A stretch of 64,000 nt of DNA from Streptomyces sp. f51. Its GTDB lineage: Bacteria; Actinomycetota; Actinomycetes; Streptomycetales; Streptomycetaceae. The notes beneath the pieces were generated by a model, which was not told the origin of the DNA, searched no databases, and was given only the letters and a program-made list of their open reading frames with translations. The stretch lies in contig NZ_CP149798.1 in NCBI RefSeq assembly GCF_037940415.1, positions 806,001 through 870,000 of the forward strand, in the 5' to 3' direction. Shown here in pieces: positions 8,987 to 16,183 of the stretch (its first letter is position 1; each line of letters starts with the position of its first letter). Position numbers and translations under genes: made by a program.

Positions 8987-9189
8987 CACGAGGGGCCGCT
9001 GTCGGGCAGGGCCGCCGTACGGAACGTAAGGGGATCAACCGTCCGGCGGCTCCGACGAGGTGAGCAGCGGGCTCCCACGCCCGGGGCAAAAGACCCGTAA
9101 AAAGAACTGCAAACAGGACAGAACGACACTTAACCGATCAGTCACAAGCCGTTCGTGATCACGCAACACCGTTCCTTCACAGTGACTGT

Positions 9190-10671
9190 ATGACTCCAGA
9201 CATGTCTGATGTGACGCGCGCGAAGCAGGCACGACCCGTTCACCACTGGCGACGGGACGTCGTCGAACTCGCCGCACTGTTCACGGCGGTGGCGGTCGCC
9301 GACGGTGTGGCCAACATGATCGGGCACGGGCCGGGCGGCCCCACGCTGCTCGTGATCGCGGCGGTGTTCCTCGCCGCCACGGCCGGATTCCACACATGGT
9401 GGGCACGGCGCCACGGTCACGCGCCGCCGACGAGCGATACCGGCGCCCGGCCGCCCTCGGAGGGGCGAACGGGCACGCTTTCCGAGGAGACCTCGGCGCC
9501 TCTGGCCGGAGCGGAGGTGACGACACTGCTGCGGATGCGAACGACGGTCGAGGACGCGCCGGGTTCGCTCGCCGCGCTGTGCACGGCGCTCGCACAGCTC
9601 CGGGTCGACATCCTGAGCCTTCAGACGCACCCGCTGGCGGACGGGACGGTCGACGAGTTCCTGCTGCGGGCCCCCGCCGAACTGGCCACGTCCGAGATCG
9701 CCCGCGGTGTGACGCAGGCCGGTGGCACCGCGACCTGGATCGAGCGCGCCGATGCCCACGACCTGGTGGACGCGCCGACCCGGGTGCTCGGTCTGGCCAC
9801 TCGGACCGCCCTGGACGCTTCCGAACTCCCGCTCGCCCTGCGGCAGTTGCTCGGCCGGTGCACGATCCGTTCGCTGCCCGCCACCTCTCCCGTCTCCGGC
9901 CGGGCGACGGAGGGCGCTCCCGTGGAGGGGGCGCTGGAGGACACGGTGATGCGACTGCGCGCGCCGGAGGGCGGGGTGATCACGGTCGAGCGGCCGTATC
10001 TGCCGTTCACACCGACCGAGTTCGCCCGGGCACGGGCGCTGGTCGAACTGGACGCGCGGCTCGGTCCGCGCATTCCGCGCGGGCAGGACCTGCTGACGCT
10101 GCCCGAGGGCAACGCGATCACCGTCCGGCGCGCGGACGTCTCCGACCTCGACGCGGCCAGGGAGATGCATGACCGGTGCTCGCCGCGCACGCTGAGCATG
10201 CGCTACCACGGACCCGTCGGGGACGCCGACCGGTACCTCAACCATCTGCTCAGCCCCAGCTTCGGGCGCACCCTCGCCGTCCGGACGGCGTCCGGCAGGA
10301 TCGTCGGGCTCGGCCATCTCCTCTGGGACGGGGACGAGACGGAGGTCGCGCTGCTCGTCGAGGACGAATGGCAGCGGCGCGGGATCGGCATCGAACTGCT
10401 GGGCCGTCTGGTGGCGATGGCGACCGAGGCCGGCTGCGCGAGCGTGTACGCCGTCACGCAGGCGTCCAACACCGGCATGGTCGCCGCCATGCGCGGTCTG
10501 GGCCTCCCCCTCGACTACCAGATCGAGGAGGGCACCCTGGTCATCACCGCCCGTCTGGACACGGCACCGGTGGCGACGCCCGTGACGTCGTCCCTGCCGT
10601 ACTCCCTCGGCCACGCTCCGCAGGCGGCGGGCAGGTGGACGGTGCCCGGGACCGGTGTGGGCCGGGACTGA
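9190..10671 (+). CDS. membrane-anchored ACT-GNAT acetyltransferase
   Basis: 493 residues. Two hydrophobic segments come first (about 26-46 VELAALFTAVAVADGVANMI, and about 51-72). An ACT domain follows at about 110-190 (TVEDAPGSLAALCTALAQL, VDILSLQTHPL). A GNAT domain fills roughly 300-460, with VEDEWQRRGIGIELLGRLV as the acetyl-CoA loop (the Q/RxxGxG/A-like motif) and VTQASNTGMVAAMRGLG. Soluble ACT-GNAT proteins of actinomycetes are lysine acetyltransferases that amino acids activate through the ACT domain; a membrane anchor in front is less usual. The start could be ATG 9190 or ATG 9202, and neither has a clear ribosome binding site. It is convergent with the PLP enzyme and ends before a strong hairpin. 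Confidence 0.82.
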   Translation: MTPDMSDVTRAKQARPVHHWRRDVVELAALFTAVAVADGVANMIGHGPGGPTLLVIAAVFLAATAGFHTWWARRHGHAPPTSDTGARPPSEGRTGTLSEETSAPLAGAEVTTLLRMRTTVEDAPGSLAALCTALAQLRVDILSLQTHPLADGTVDEFLLRAPAELATSEIARGVTQAGGTATWIERADAHDLVDAPTRVLGLATRTALDASELPLALRQLLGRCTIRSLPATSPVSGRATEGAPVEGALEDTVMRLRAPEGGVITVERPYLPFTPTEFARARALVELDARLGPRIPRGQDLLTLPEGNAITVRRADVSDLDAAREMHDRCSPRTLSMRYHGPVGDADRYLNHLLSPSFGRTLAVRTASGRIVGLGHLLWDGDETEVALLVEDEWQRRGIGIELLGRLVAMATEAGCASVYAVTQASNTGMVAAMRGLGLPLDYQIEEGTLVITARLDTAPVATPVTSSLPYSLGHAPQAAGRWTVPGTGVGRD

Positions 10672-10688
10672 CCCGAGTACGCCCAAGT

Positions 10689-10714
10689 CCCCCGGCACGG
10701 CCCCGTGCCGGGGG
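10689..10714. terminator. hairpin between convergent genes
   Basis: A perfect 12-bp inverted repeat, CCCCCGGCACGG and its complement, is separated by two bases. It sits in the 73-bp space between the stop codons of the ACT-GNAT gene and the PLP-enzyme gene. There is no T-tract, as is common in Streptomyces. It probably serves as a bidirectional terminator. Confidence 0.65.
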
Positions 10715-10744
10715 CGCCCCTCCCCCGCCGCCGATCGCGGACCC

Positions 10745-11956
10745 TCATTCCCCGCCGCTGTACCCCAGTGCCCCGTCCAGGTCGGACCACAGGTCGTCCA
10801 CGTCTTCCAGGCCCACCGACAGACGCAGCAGCCGGTCACTGACCCCCGCGTCGTGACGGTCCGCCGTGGGGACGATGCGGTGACTTATGGAGGCGGGGTG
10901 CTGGATGAGGCTGTCGACGCTGCCGAGGCTCACGGCGGGGGTGATCAGCCGCACTCCCGCGATCACGTCGTGCGGGTCGCCGTGCACCTCGAAGGCGATC
11001 ATGGCGCCGCCGATGCGCGGGTAGTGGACACGGGCGACCCGCGGGTCGCGGGCGAGCCTGCGGGCCAGTTCCGCGGCGTTCGAGGAGGCGGCCCTGACCC
11101 GGACGGGCAGGGTCGACAGGCCGCGCAGCAGCAGATAGCCGGCCAGCGGATGCAGGACGCCTCCCGTCGCGAACCGCACCTGGCGCAGTTTGCGGGCGAA
11201 CTCCTCGTCGCAGGCCACCACTCCGGCCATGACGTCGCCGTGCCCGCCCAGGTACTTGGTGGCGCTGTGCAGGACCAGTCGCGCGCCCTGTTCGGCCGGG
11301 CGCTGGAGCACGGGGGTCGCGAAGGTGTTGTCGGCGAGGAGCGGTACGGACCCGCAGGCGTGCGCCACGGCCCTGAGGTCGAGTTCGGCGAGCGTCGGGT
11401 TGGCCGGGGACTCCACCATGACGAGCCCCGTGTCGGGCCGCAGCGCGTCGGCGATCCCGGCCGGGTCGACCCAGGTGACCTCGCTGCCGAGCAGCCCGGC
11501 CGTCAGGAGATGGTCGCTGCACCCGTACAGCGGACGGACGGCGACGACGTGGCGCAGGCCCATGGAGTTGCGTACGAGGAGGACGGCGCTCAGGGCCGCC
11601 ATGCCGCTCGCGAAGGCGACCGCGCTCTCGGTTCCTTCGAGGCGCGCCAGGGCGGTCTCGAAGCGGGCGACGGTCGGATTGCCCAGGCGCGCGTAGACGG
11701 GCGGGCCGTCCGGCTCGGCACCCTCGGCCGCGAAGGCGTCGATCCGGGCGGCCTCACCGCGGCTGTCGTACGAGGGGTAGGTGGTGGACAGGTCGATCGG
11801 GGCCGCGTGCAGCCCCAGGGCCGCCAGGTCCTCCCGGCCGGCGTGCACGGCTTCCGTGGCGAGTGCCCGGGTCGAAGCCGCCGGGACCCGGCCGTCGCCG
11901 TTCGGGTCGTCCTGCGCGTCCAGCGCGCCCTGCGTGTCGTACACAACGGAGTCCAT
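10745..11956 (-). CDS. trans-sulfuration PLP enzyme (cystathionine gamma-lyase/synthase or methionine gamma-lyase type)
   Basis: 403 residues, the usual length of the Cys/Met-metabolism PLP family. Visible motifs are YARLGNPTVARFE, the VESPANPTLAELDL region that follows the cofactor-binding part, and the Schiff-base lysine in LHSATKYLGGHGD. Members cleave or form C-S bonds in cystathionine, methionine or homoserine esters; sequence alone does not settle which. The ATG at 11956 leaves 60 bp to a divergent Lrp/AsnC gene. That arrangement is typical of methionine or cysteine catabolic lyases controlled by a dedicated Lrp, so a gamma-lyase role is my favoured guess. Cytosolic. Confidence 0.88.
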   Translation of the reverse strand: MDSVVYDTQGALDAQDDPNGDGRVPAASTRALATEAVHAGREDLAALGLHAAPIDLSTTYPSYDSRGEAARIDAFAAEGAEPDGPPVYARLGNPTVARFETALARLEGTESAVAFASGMAALSAVLLVRNSMGLRHVVAVRPLYGCSDHLLTAGLLGSEVTWVDPAGIADALRPDTGLVMVESPANPTLAELDLRAVAHACGSVPLLADNTFATPVLQRPAEQGARLVLHSATKYLGGHGDVMAGVVACDEEFARKLRQVRFATGGVLHPLAGYLLLRGLSTLPVRVRAASSNAAELARRLARDPRVARVHYPRIGGAMIAFEVHGDPHDVIAGVRLITPAVSLGSVDSLIQHPASISHRIVPTADRHDAGVSDRLLRLSVGLEDVDDLWSDLDGALGYSGGE

Positions 11957-12016
11957 GCGCCGAAGCCTGAACACCGGGCGGGCTTTCGGCGCCGGATCCC
12001 GTGTTACGTTCGCGCC

Positions 12017-12523
12017 ATGGCCGATTCTGTCGTACTCGATCCGGTGGATCTTCATCTGCTGCGGCTGTTGCAGAACGACGCCCGGACGACCTACCGCGAT
12101 CTCGCCGCGCAGGTGGGAGTCGCCCCGTCGACCTGCCTCGACCGGGTGACCCGGCTGCGGCGGGCGGGAGTGATTCTCGGCCATCAGCTGCGGCTTGACC
12201 CGGCGAAGCTCGGCCGGGGTCTGGAGGCGCTGCTCTCCGTGCAGGTCCGGCCGCACCGGCGGGAACTGGTCGGGCCCTTCGTCGACCGGATCCGGCTGCT
12301 TCCGGAGTCGCGGACCGTCTTCCATCTGACCGGCCCGGACGACTATCTCGTCCATGTCGCGGTCGCGGACATGGCCGATCTCCAGCGGCTGGTGCTCGAC
12401 GAGTTCACCTCGCAGCGTGAGGTGGCCAGGGTCGAGACGCGGCTGATATTCCAGCAGTGGGACTGCGGACCCCTGCTGCCGCCCGCCGCGCCCGGCACAC
12501 CGTCTCCGGCCAAATCCGCCTGA
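12017..12523 (+). CDS. Lrp/AsnC-family regulator, divergent from the PLP lyase
   Basis: 168 residues. The N-terminal helix-turn-helix is clear (DLAAQVGVAPSTCLDRVTRL), followed by an RAM ligand-binding domain (GLEALLSVQVRPHRRE, VFHLTGPDDYLVHVAVADM). The tail after residue 150 is Pro/Ala-rich. It faces the trans-sulfuration enzyme gene across 60 bp and is its likely regulator, responding to an amino acid such as methionine or cysteine. The ATG at 12017 is the only sensible start. Confidence 0.9.
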   Translation: MADSVVLDPVDLHLLRLLQNDARTTYRDLAAQVGVAPSTCLDRVTRLRRAGVILGHQLRLDPAKLGRGLEALLSVQVRPHRRELVGPFVDRIRLLPESRTVFHLTGPDDYLVHVAVADMADLQRLVLDEFTSQREVARVETRLIFQQWDCGPLLPPAAPGTPSPAKSA

Positions 12524-12585
12524 CGCGCCGGAAAGCCCGGTTGCGCGGGCTGACGCGGCACCCGTGCCCGTATGAGGATGTGCGC

Positions 12586-14277
12586 ATGTCAGAGACGAAG
12601 AACCCGCTGCCCCGCGAGGTCGCCGACGCGTACGTCGACGACCTCATCGCCCTCGACCCGGTTCTCGGTACCTACCTCGGTGTGAAGGAGAGTCACGGCA
12701 GGCTTCCCGACAACTCGCCCGCGGGCCAGGAGGCCGTCGCCGAGCTGGCGCGGGTGACCCTCGCGCGGCTGGACGAGGCGGAGCGGCGGCCCGGCGCGGA
12801 CCGCGACATCGAGCGCCGTTGCGCCCGGCTGCTGCGTGAGCGGCTCACCGCCGCGCTCGCGGTCCACGAGGCGGGCGAGGGTCTGCGGGCGGTCGGCAAT
12901 CTGCACACACCGGTGCACTCCGTGCGGCAGGTCTTCACCCTGACACCGACGGAGAGCGACGAGGACTGGGCGACGGTCGCCGAGCGACTGCGGGCGGTCC
13001 CGGCCTCGCTCGCGGGCTACCGGGAGTCCCTCGCGCTCGGGCTCGACCGCAAGCTGTACGCGGGCCCGCGCCCGACCGCGACGTTCGTCGAACAACTCAC
13101 GGAATGGTCGGACACGGACGGACGGGGCCGCGGCTGGTTCGAGGACTTCGTCGCGGCGGGTCCGGCCTCCCTGCGCGAGGAACTGGACGCGGCGGCCCGT
13201 TCCGCGACGGAGGCGGTGGTCGCGCTGCGGGACTGGATGCGTGATGTGTACGCGCCCACGATCGAGGGCGGTCCCGACACCGTGGGCCACGAGCGGTACG
13301 CGCGGCTGGCGCGGTACTTCAACGGTACGGATCTCGACCTCGACGAGGCGTACGCGTACGGCTGGGCCGAGTACCACCGGCTGCTGGCCGAGATGCGGAC
13401 CGAGGCCGAGAAGATCCTTCCCGGCGCGGCGACCCCCTGGGTGGCCCTGGCGCACCTCGACGAGCACGGCCGGCACATCGAGGGTGTCGACGAGGTCCAG
13501 CGGTGGCTCCAGGGGCTGATGGACGAGGCGATCGAGGCCCTGGACGGCACGCACTTCGAACTCGCCGAGCCCGTACGGAAGGTGGAGTCCCGTATCGCGC
13601 CCCCCGGCAGCGCGGCGGCCCCCTACTACACCGCACCGTCGCAGGACTTCTCGCGGCCTGGCCGCACCTGGCTGCCCACGATGGGGCAGACCCGCTTCCC
13701 CGTCTACGACCTCGTCTCGACCTGGTACCACGAGGGGGTGCCCGGCCATCACCTCCAGCTCGCGCAGTGGGCGTACGTCGTCGACGACCTGTCCCGCTAC
13801 CAGGCCACCGTGGGCATGGTCAGCGCCAACTGCGAGGGCTGGGCCCTGTACGCGGAACGGCTGATGGACGAACTCGGCTTCCTCACCGACGCCGAGCAGC
13901 GGCTGGGCTATCTCGACGCGCAGATGATGCGTGCCGCCCGGGTCATCGTCGACATCGGCATGCACCTGGAGCTGGAGATCCCGGCCGACTCGCCCTTCCA
14001 CCCGGGCGAGCGGTGGACCCCCGACCTGGCCCAGGAGTTCTTCGGCGCCCACAGCAGCCGGCCCGCCGACTTCGTGGAGAGCGAGCTGACCCGCTATCTC
14101 ACGATGCCGGGCCAGGCCATCGGCTACAAGCTCGGCGAGCGCGCCTGGCTGCTCGGGCGCGAGAACGCGAGGAAGCGGCACGGCGACTCCTTCGACGCCA
14201 AGGCCTGGCACATGGCCGCGCTGTCCCAGGGCTCCCTGGGCCTGGACGACCTGGTGGACGAGCTCTCCCGGCTCTGA
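12586..14277 (+). CDS. DUF885 family protein, metallopeptidase-like
   Basis: 563 residues. The frame extends further upstream, but the ATG at 12586 has a GAGG about eight bases before it and avoids overlap with the Lrp gene. DUF885 proteins resemble zinc carboxypeptidase or oligopeptidase folds; the signature here is YHEGVPGHHLQLAQW (His at about residue 382), a variant of an HExxH-type zinc site. A later glutamate in ANCEGWALYAERL fits the third ligand seen in gluzincins. There is no signal peptide, so it is probably a cytosolic peptidase. A hairpin lies between it and the convergent Imm21 gene. Confidence 0.85.
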   Translation: MSETKNPLPREVADAYVDDLIALDPVLGTYLGVKESHGRLPDNSPAGQEAVAELARVTLARLDEAERRPGADRDIERRCARLLRERLTAALAVHEAGEGLRAVGNLHTPVHSVRQVFTLTPTESDEDWATVAERLRAVPASLAGYRESLALGLDRKLYAGPRPTATFVEQLTEWSDTDGRGRGWFEDFVAAGPASLREELDAAARSATEAVVALRDWMRDVYAPTIEGGPDTVGHERYARLARYFNGTDLDLDEAYAYGWAEYHRLLAEMRTEAEKILPGAATPWVALAHLDEHGRHIEGVDEVQRWLQGLMDEAIEALDGTHFELAEPVRKVESRIAPPGSAAAPYYTAPSQDFSRPGRTWLPTMGQTRFPVYDLVSTWYHEGVPGHHLQLAQWAYVVDDLSRYQATVGMVSANCEGWALYAERLMDELGFLTDAEQRLGYLDAQMMRAARVIVDIGMHLELEIPADSPFHPGERWTPDLAQEFFGAHSSRPADFVESELTRYLTMPGQAIGYKLGERAWLLGRENARKRHGDSFDAKAWHMAALSQGSLGLDDLVDELSRL

Positions 14278-14286
14278 CGGCGTCCC

Positions 14287-14314
14287 GCGCGGCGGCCGGG
14301 TCCGGCCGCCGCGC
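14287..14314. terminator. hairpin between convergent DUF885 and Imm21 genes
   Basis: A perfect 13-bp inverted repeat (GCGCGGCGGCCGG and its complement) with a two-base centre lies 9 bp after the DUF885 stop codon. There is no T-tract. Its position between two convergent stops supports a terminator role. Confidence 0.6.
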
Positions 14315-14359
14315 GCGTCACCGGGACGCGTGGACGTCCCGGCGTCACCCGGCAGAGCG

Positions 14360-14875
14360 TCAGGGCGTGAGCCGACGCAGCTGTACGAGTCCCACCCAGG
14401 TCTCGGGTCCCGGTTCGACGCGGGCCGCGCGGACCGCGTACCGGCCCGGGGAGAGCTCCACCCGCAGGTGATCGGTGCTCCCGGAGGCGGTGCCGGGCCA
14501 GGTGGCGTCGAAGAGGACGACCGGGCCGGGCACCGTCCACTCCACCTCAGGCTCCCAGGCGGCCTGTGCCAGTGCCGCCGGGACGACGGCGAGCAGTTCG
14601 TCCTCGGACTCGGCGGCGCACCAGCGGACGAAGGCCCCGTGCTCGGGGAGGTAGGTGGTCGAGGCGGGATCGTCGCCGAGGACCAGTGCCCTGGTGTCGC
14701 CCACGGGCAGGAGGCCGACGTACCCGTCGACGTCGCAGGCCCGGTCGTAGTCGCAGGACATGTCGTCGCCGTCGGCCCCCGACCAGAACGGGAGCACCGT
14801 CTCCGGGATCGCTATGAGCGGCCCGCCGCCCGACTCCACCCACTGGACCGCACCGGGGTCCGCGTATCTTGGCAT
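14360..14875 (-). CDS. Imm21-family immunity protein, orphan
   Basis: 171 residues. The layout WVESGGGPLIAIP, then CDYDRACDVDGYVGLLPVG, LVLGDDPASTTYLPEH and GAFVRW, matches the Imm21 family of bacterial immunity proteins, which neutralise polymorphic or contact-dependent toxins. No toxin gene, Rhs/WXG100 carrier or secretion gene lies nearby: the neighbours are a DUF885 peptidase and a rhodanese. It may protect against toxins of competing strains or be a relic of a toxin locus. The ATG at 14875 is the start; the protein is cytosolic. The C-terminal part after residue 125 (PGPVVLFDATWPG) is less conserved in my memory. Confidence 0.78.
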   Translation of the reverse strand: MPRYADPGAVQWVESGGGPLIAIPETVLPFWSGADGDDMSCDYDRACDVDGYVGLLPVGDTRALVLGDDPASTTYLPEHGAFVRWCAAESEDELLAVVPAALAQAAWEPEVEWTVPGPVVLFDATWPGTASGSTDHLRVELSPGRYAVRAARVEPGPETWVGLVQLRRLTP

Positions 14876-14995
14876 GCGCAGAAGCTACACGGCAGGCCTC
14901 CGCCCCCGTAGGGCAGGCGGCCGCCGGAAACCGGATCAGGACACCGGCGGGAAGACGGGGACCCGGCCGGTCGACGCGGCCCCCGTCCACGGAGG

Positions 14996-15511
14996 TCAGC
15001 AGCCGCAGTCCTCCGCGTCCACCGGCGCCGTCAGGGGGTCCGCCGCACGGTTCTCCCGCCCCTGCCAGGTCTCGAACGCGAAGCCCTCGCGCGCCCAGTA
15101 CTCGAAGCCACCGAGCATCTCCTTGACCTGGAAGCCGAGTTCGGCGAGGGCGAGGGCCGCGCGCGTCCCGCCGTTGCATCCGGGGCCCCAGCAATAGGTG
15201 ACGACCGGCACGGACTTGTCCAGAAGCCGCTCGGCCTGCTCGGCGATGAGGGCGGTGGGCAGGTGGACCGCGCCGGGGATGTGGCCCTGGTCCCACGACG
15301 CGGTGGAGCGGGAGTCGAGGACGACGAACCCGGGGTCGCCGCCGGCGGCGAGGGCCGCGGCCACATCGGACACGTCCGCGTGGAACGCGAGGCTCGCGCG
15401 GAAATGGGCGGCGGCCGCGGCGGGCGGGGCCGGCGGCACCCGCAGGACGGGGTTCGCCGGCGTGGATCCGGTCACCGTGCCGTTCGTGATGTCCTCGGCA
15501 GTCGCAGTCAT
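14996..15511 (-). CDS. rhodanese-like sulfurtransferase
   Basis: 171 residues. One rhodanese domain is seen: VVLDSRSTASWDQGHIPGA, then the active loop VTYCWGPGCNGGTRAALALA, in which the second cysteine (CNGGTR) fits the CxxxxR cradle and the first gives an extra thiol. It ends with a CGC tail that may bind metal or carry sulfur. The family moves sulfane sulfur or acts as a redox protein. The start ATG at 15511 is preceded by AAGGAAAGG. A 64-nt segment able to form a three-way junction ends 25 nt before the start. Divergent from an Lrp regulator. Confidence 0.88.
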   Translation of the reverse strand: MTATAEDITNGTVTGSTPANPVLRVPPAPPAAAAAHFRASLAFHADVSDVAAALAAGGDPGFVVLDSRSTASWDQGHIPGAVHLPTALIAEQAERLLDKSVPVVTYCWGPGCNGGTRAALALAELGFQVKEMLGGFEYWAREGFAFETWQGRENRAADPLTAPVDAEDCGC

Positions 15512-15535
15512 GACCTGGCCTTTCCTTGTTCCGTG

Positions 15536-15599
15536 GTCCCGTCGGCCGGATGCCGCCCTTGCCATCCCGGTGCTCTCCGCGCACCGCGTTCCGCGGGAC
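15536..15599 (-). ncRNA. candidate structured leader (three-way junction) of the rhodanese gene
   Basis: Read on the minus strand, GTCCCG (15599-15594) pairs with CGGGAC (15541-15536). Inside this closing stem lie two hairpins: CGGTGC/GCACCG around 15586-15568 with a seven-base loop, and GGATG/CATCC at 15567-15548 with a ten-base loop. The ensemble stops 25 nt before the rhodanese ATG. It matches no riboswitch consensus I know. In DNA this G+C-rich, pairings arise easily by chance, so it is only a candidate. Confidence 0.3.
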
Positions 15600-15699
15600 G
15601 TCCCGGGAGGAAAATCTACGGGCGCCGGTCCGTGTCCTGAAGTGACGATCCACGGCAGCGTGGTTGATCGGCCGGGGATTTCCCTGGTATGCATCGCGG

Positions 15700-16146
15700 A
15701 TGACCGCGTATTCCCCCGACGCCACCGACTGGCGCATCCTCGACGTCCTCCAGCGCGAGGGCCGGTCCAGCTTCGCCGAGCTGGCACGGGCCGTCTCCAT
15801 GTCCGCCAGCGCGGTCACCGAGCGGGTCCGCCGCATGGAGGAGGCGGGCGTCATACGCGGGTACGCGGCCGTCGTCGACCCCGAGAGCCTCGGGCTGCCG
15901 ATCCTCGCGTTCGTCCGGCTCCGCTACCCGAACGGCAACTACAAGCCGTTCCACGACCTCGTCGAGGTCACGCCCGAGATCCTGGAGGCCCACCACGTCA
16001 CGGGCGACGACTGCTTCGTCATCAAGGTCGCCGCGCGGTCGATGGCCCATCTGGAGACGGTGTCGGGCAAGATCGGCACGCTCGGCTCGGTGACCACGAG
16101 CGTCGTCTACTCCTCACCTCTGCCGAGCAGGCCGCTCGGCCGCTGA
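15700..16146 (+). CDS. Lrp/AsnC-family regulator, divergent from rhodanese
   Basis: 148 residues. The helix-turn-helix is at about residues 18-40 (FAELARAVSMSASAVTERV), followed by the RAM domain (LPILAFVRLRYPNGNYKPF, AHHVTGDDCFVIKVAARSM). The ATG at 15700 is preferred to an in-frame ATG 12 codons upstream because the conserved N-terminus begins there. It faces the rhodanese gene across 188 bp, so control of sulfur or cysteine metabolism is plausible. The last codons and stop lie inside a 20-bp tandem duplication. Confidence 0.9.
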   Translation: MTAYSPDATDWRILDVLQREGRSSFAELARAVSMSASAVTERVRRMEEAGVIRGYAAVVDPESLGLPILAFVRLRYPNGNYKPFHDLVEVTPEILEAHHVTGDDCFVIKVAARSMAHLETVSGKIGTLGSVTTSVVYSSPLPSRPLGR

Positions 16147-16164
16147 GCAGGCCGCTCGGCCGCT
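16125..16164. repeat. perfect 20-bp tandem duplication over the Lrp stop codon
   Basis: The unit GAGCAGGCCGCTCGGCCGCT occurs twice in a row (16125-16144 and 16145-16164). The Lrp stop codon TGA (16144-16146) spans the junction, so the second copy is untranslated. Each unit contains an AGCGGCCGAGCGGCC-like self-complementary core. It lies between the convergent Lrp and sbcC genes. Confidence 0.9.
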
Positions 16165-16183
16165 GAGCCGGCGGCCGGCGAGA

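Noticed and set aside
5918..8989. 1023-codon open frame on the minus strand, antisense to the SWIM/DUF6493 genes
   Set aside because: It is a by-product of high G+C codon use: rich in R, G, A, no fold, and the plus-strand genes have coupling and motifs.
9190..10671. Classical amino acid biosynthesis enzyme because of the ACT domain
   Set aside because: The rest of the protein is GNAT and no biosynthetic catalytic domain is present.
15536..15599. Known SAM, TPP or cobalamin riboswitch or T-box at the rhodanese leader
   Set aside because: None of their conserved cores can be found. I kept it only as an unassigned structure.
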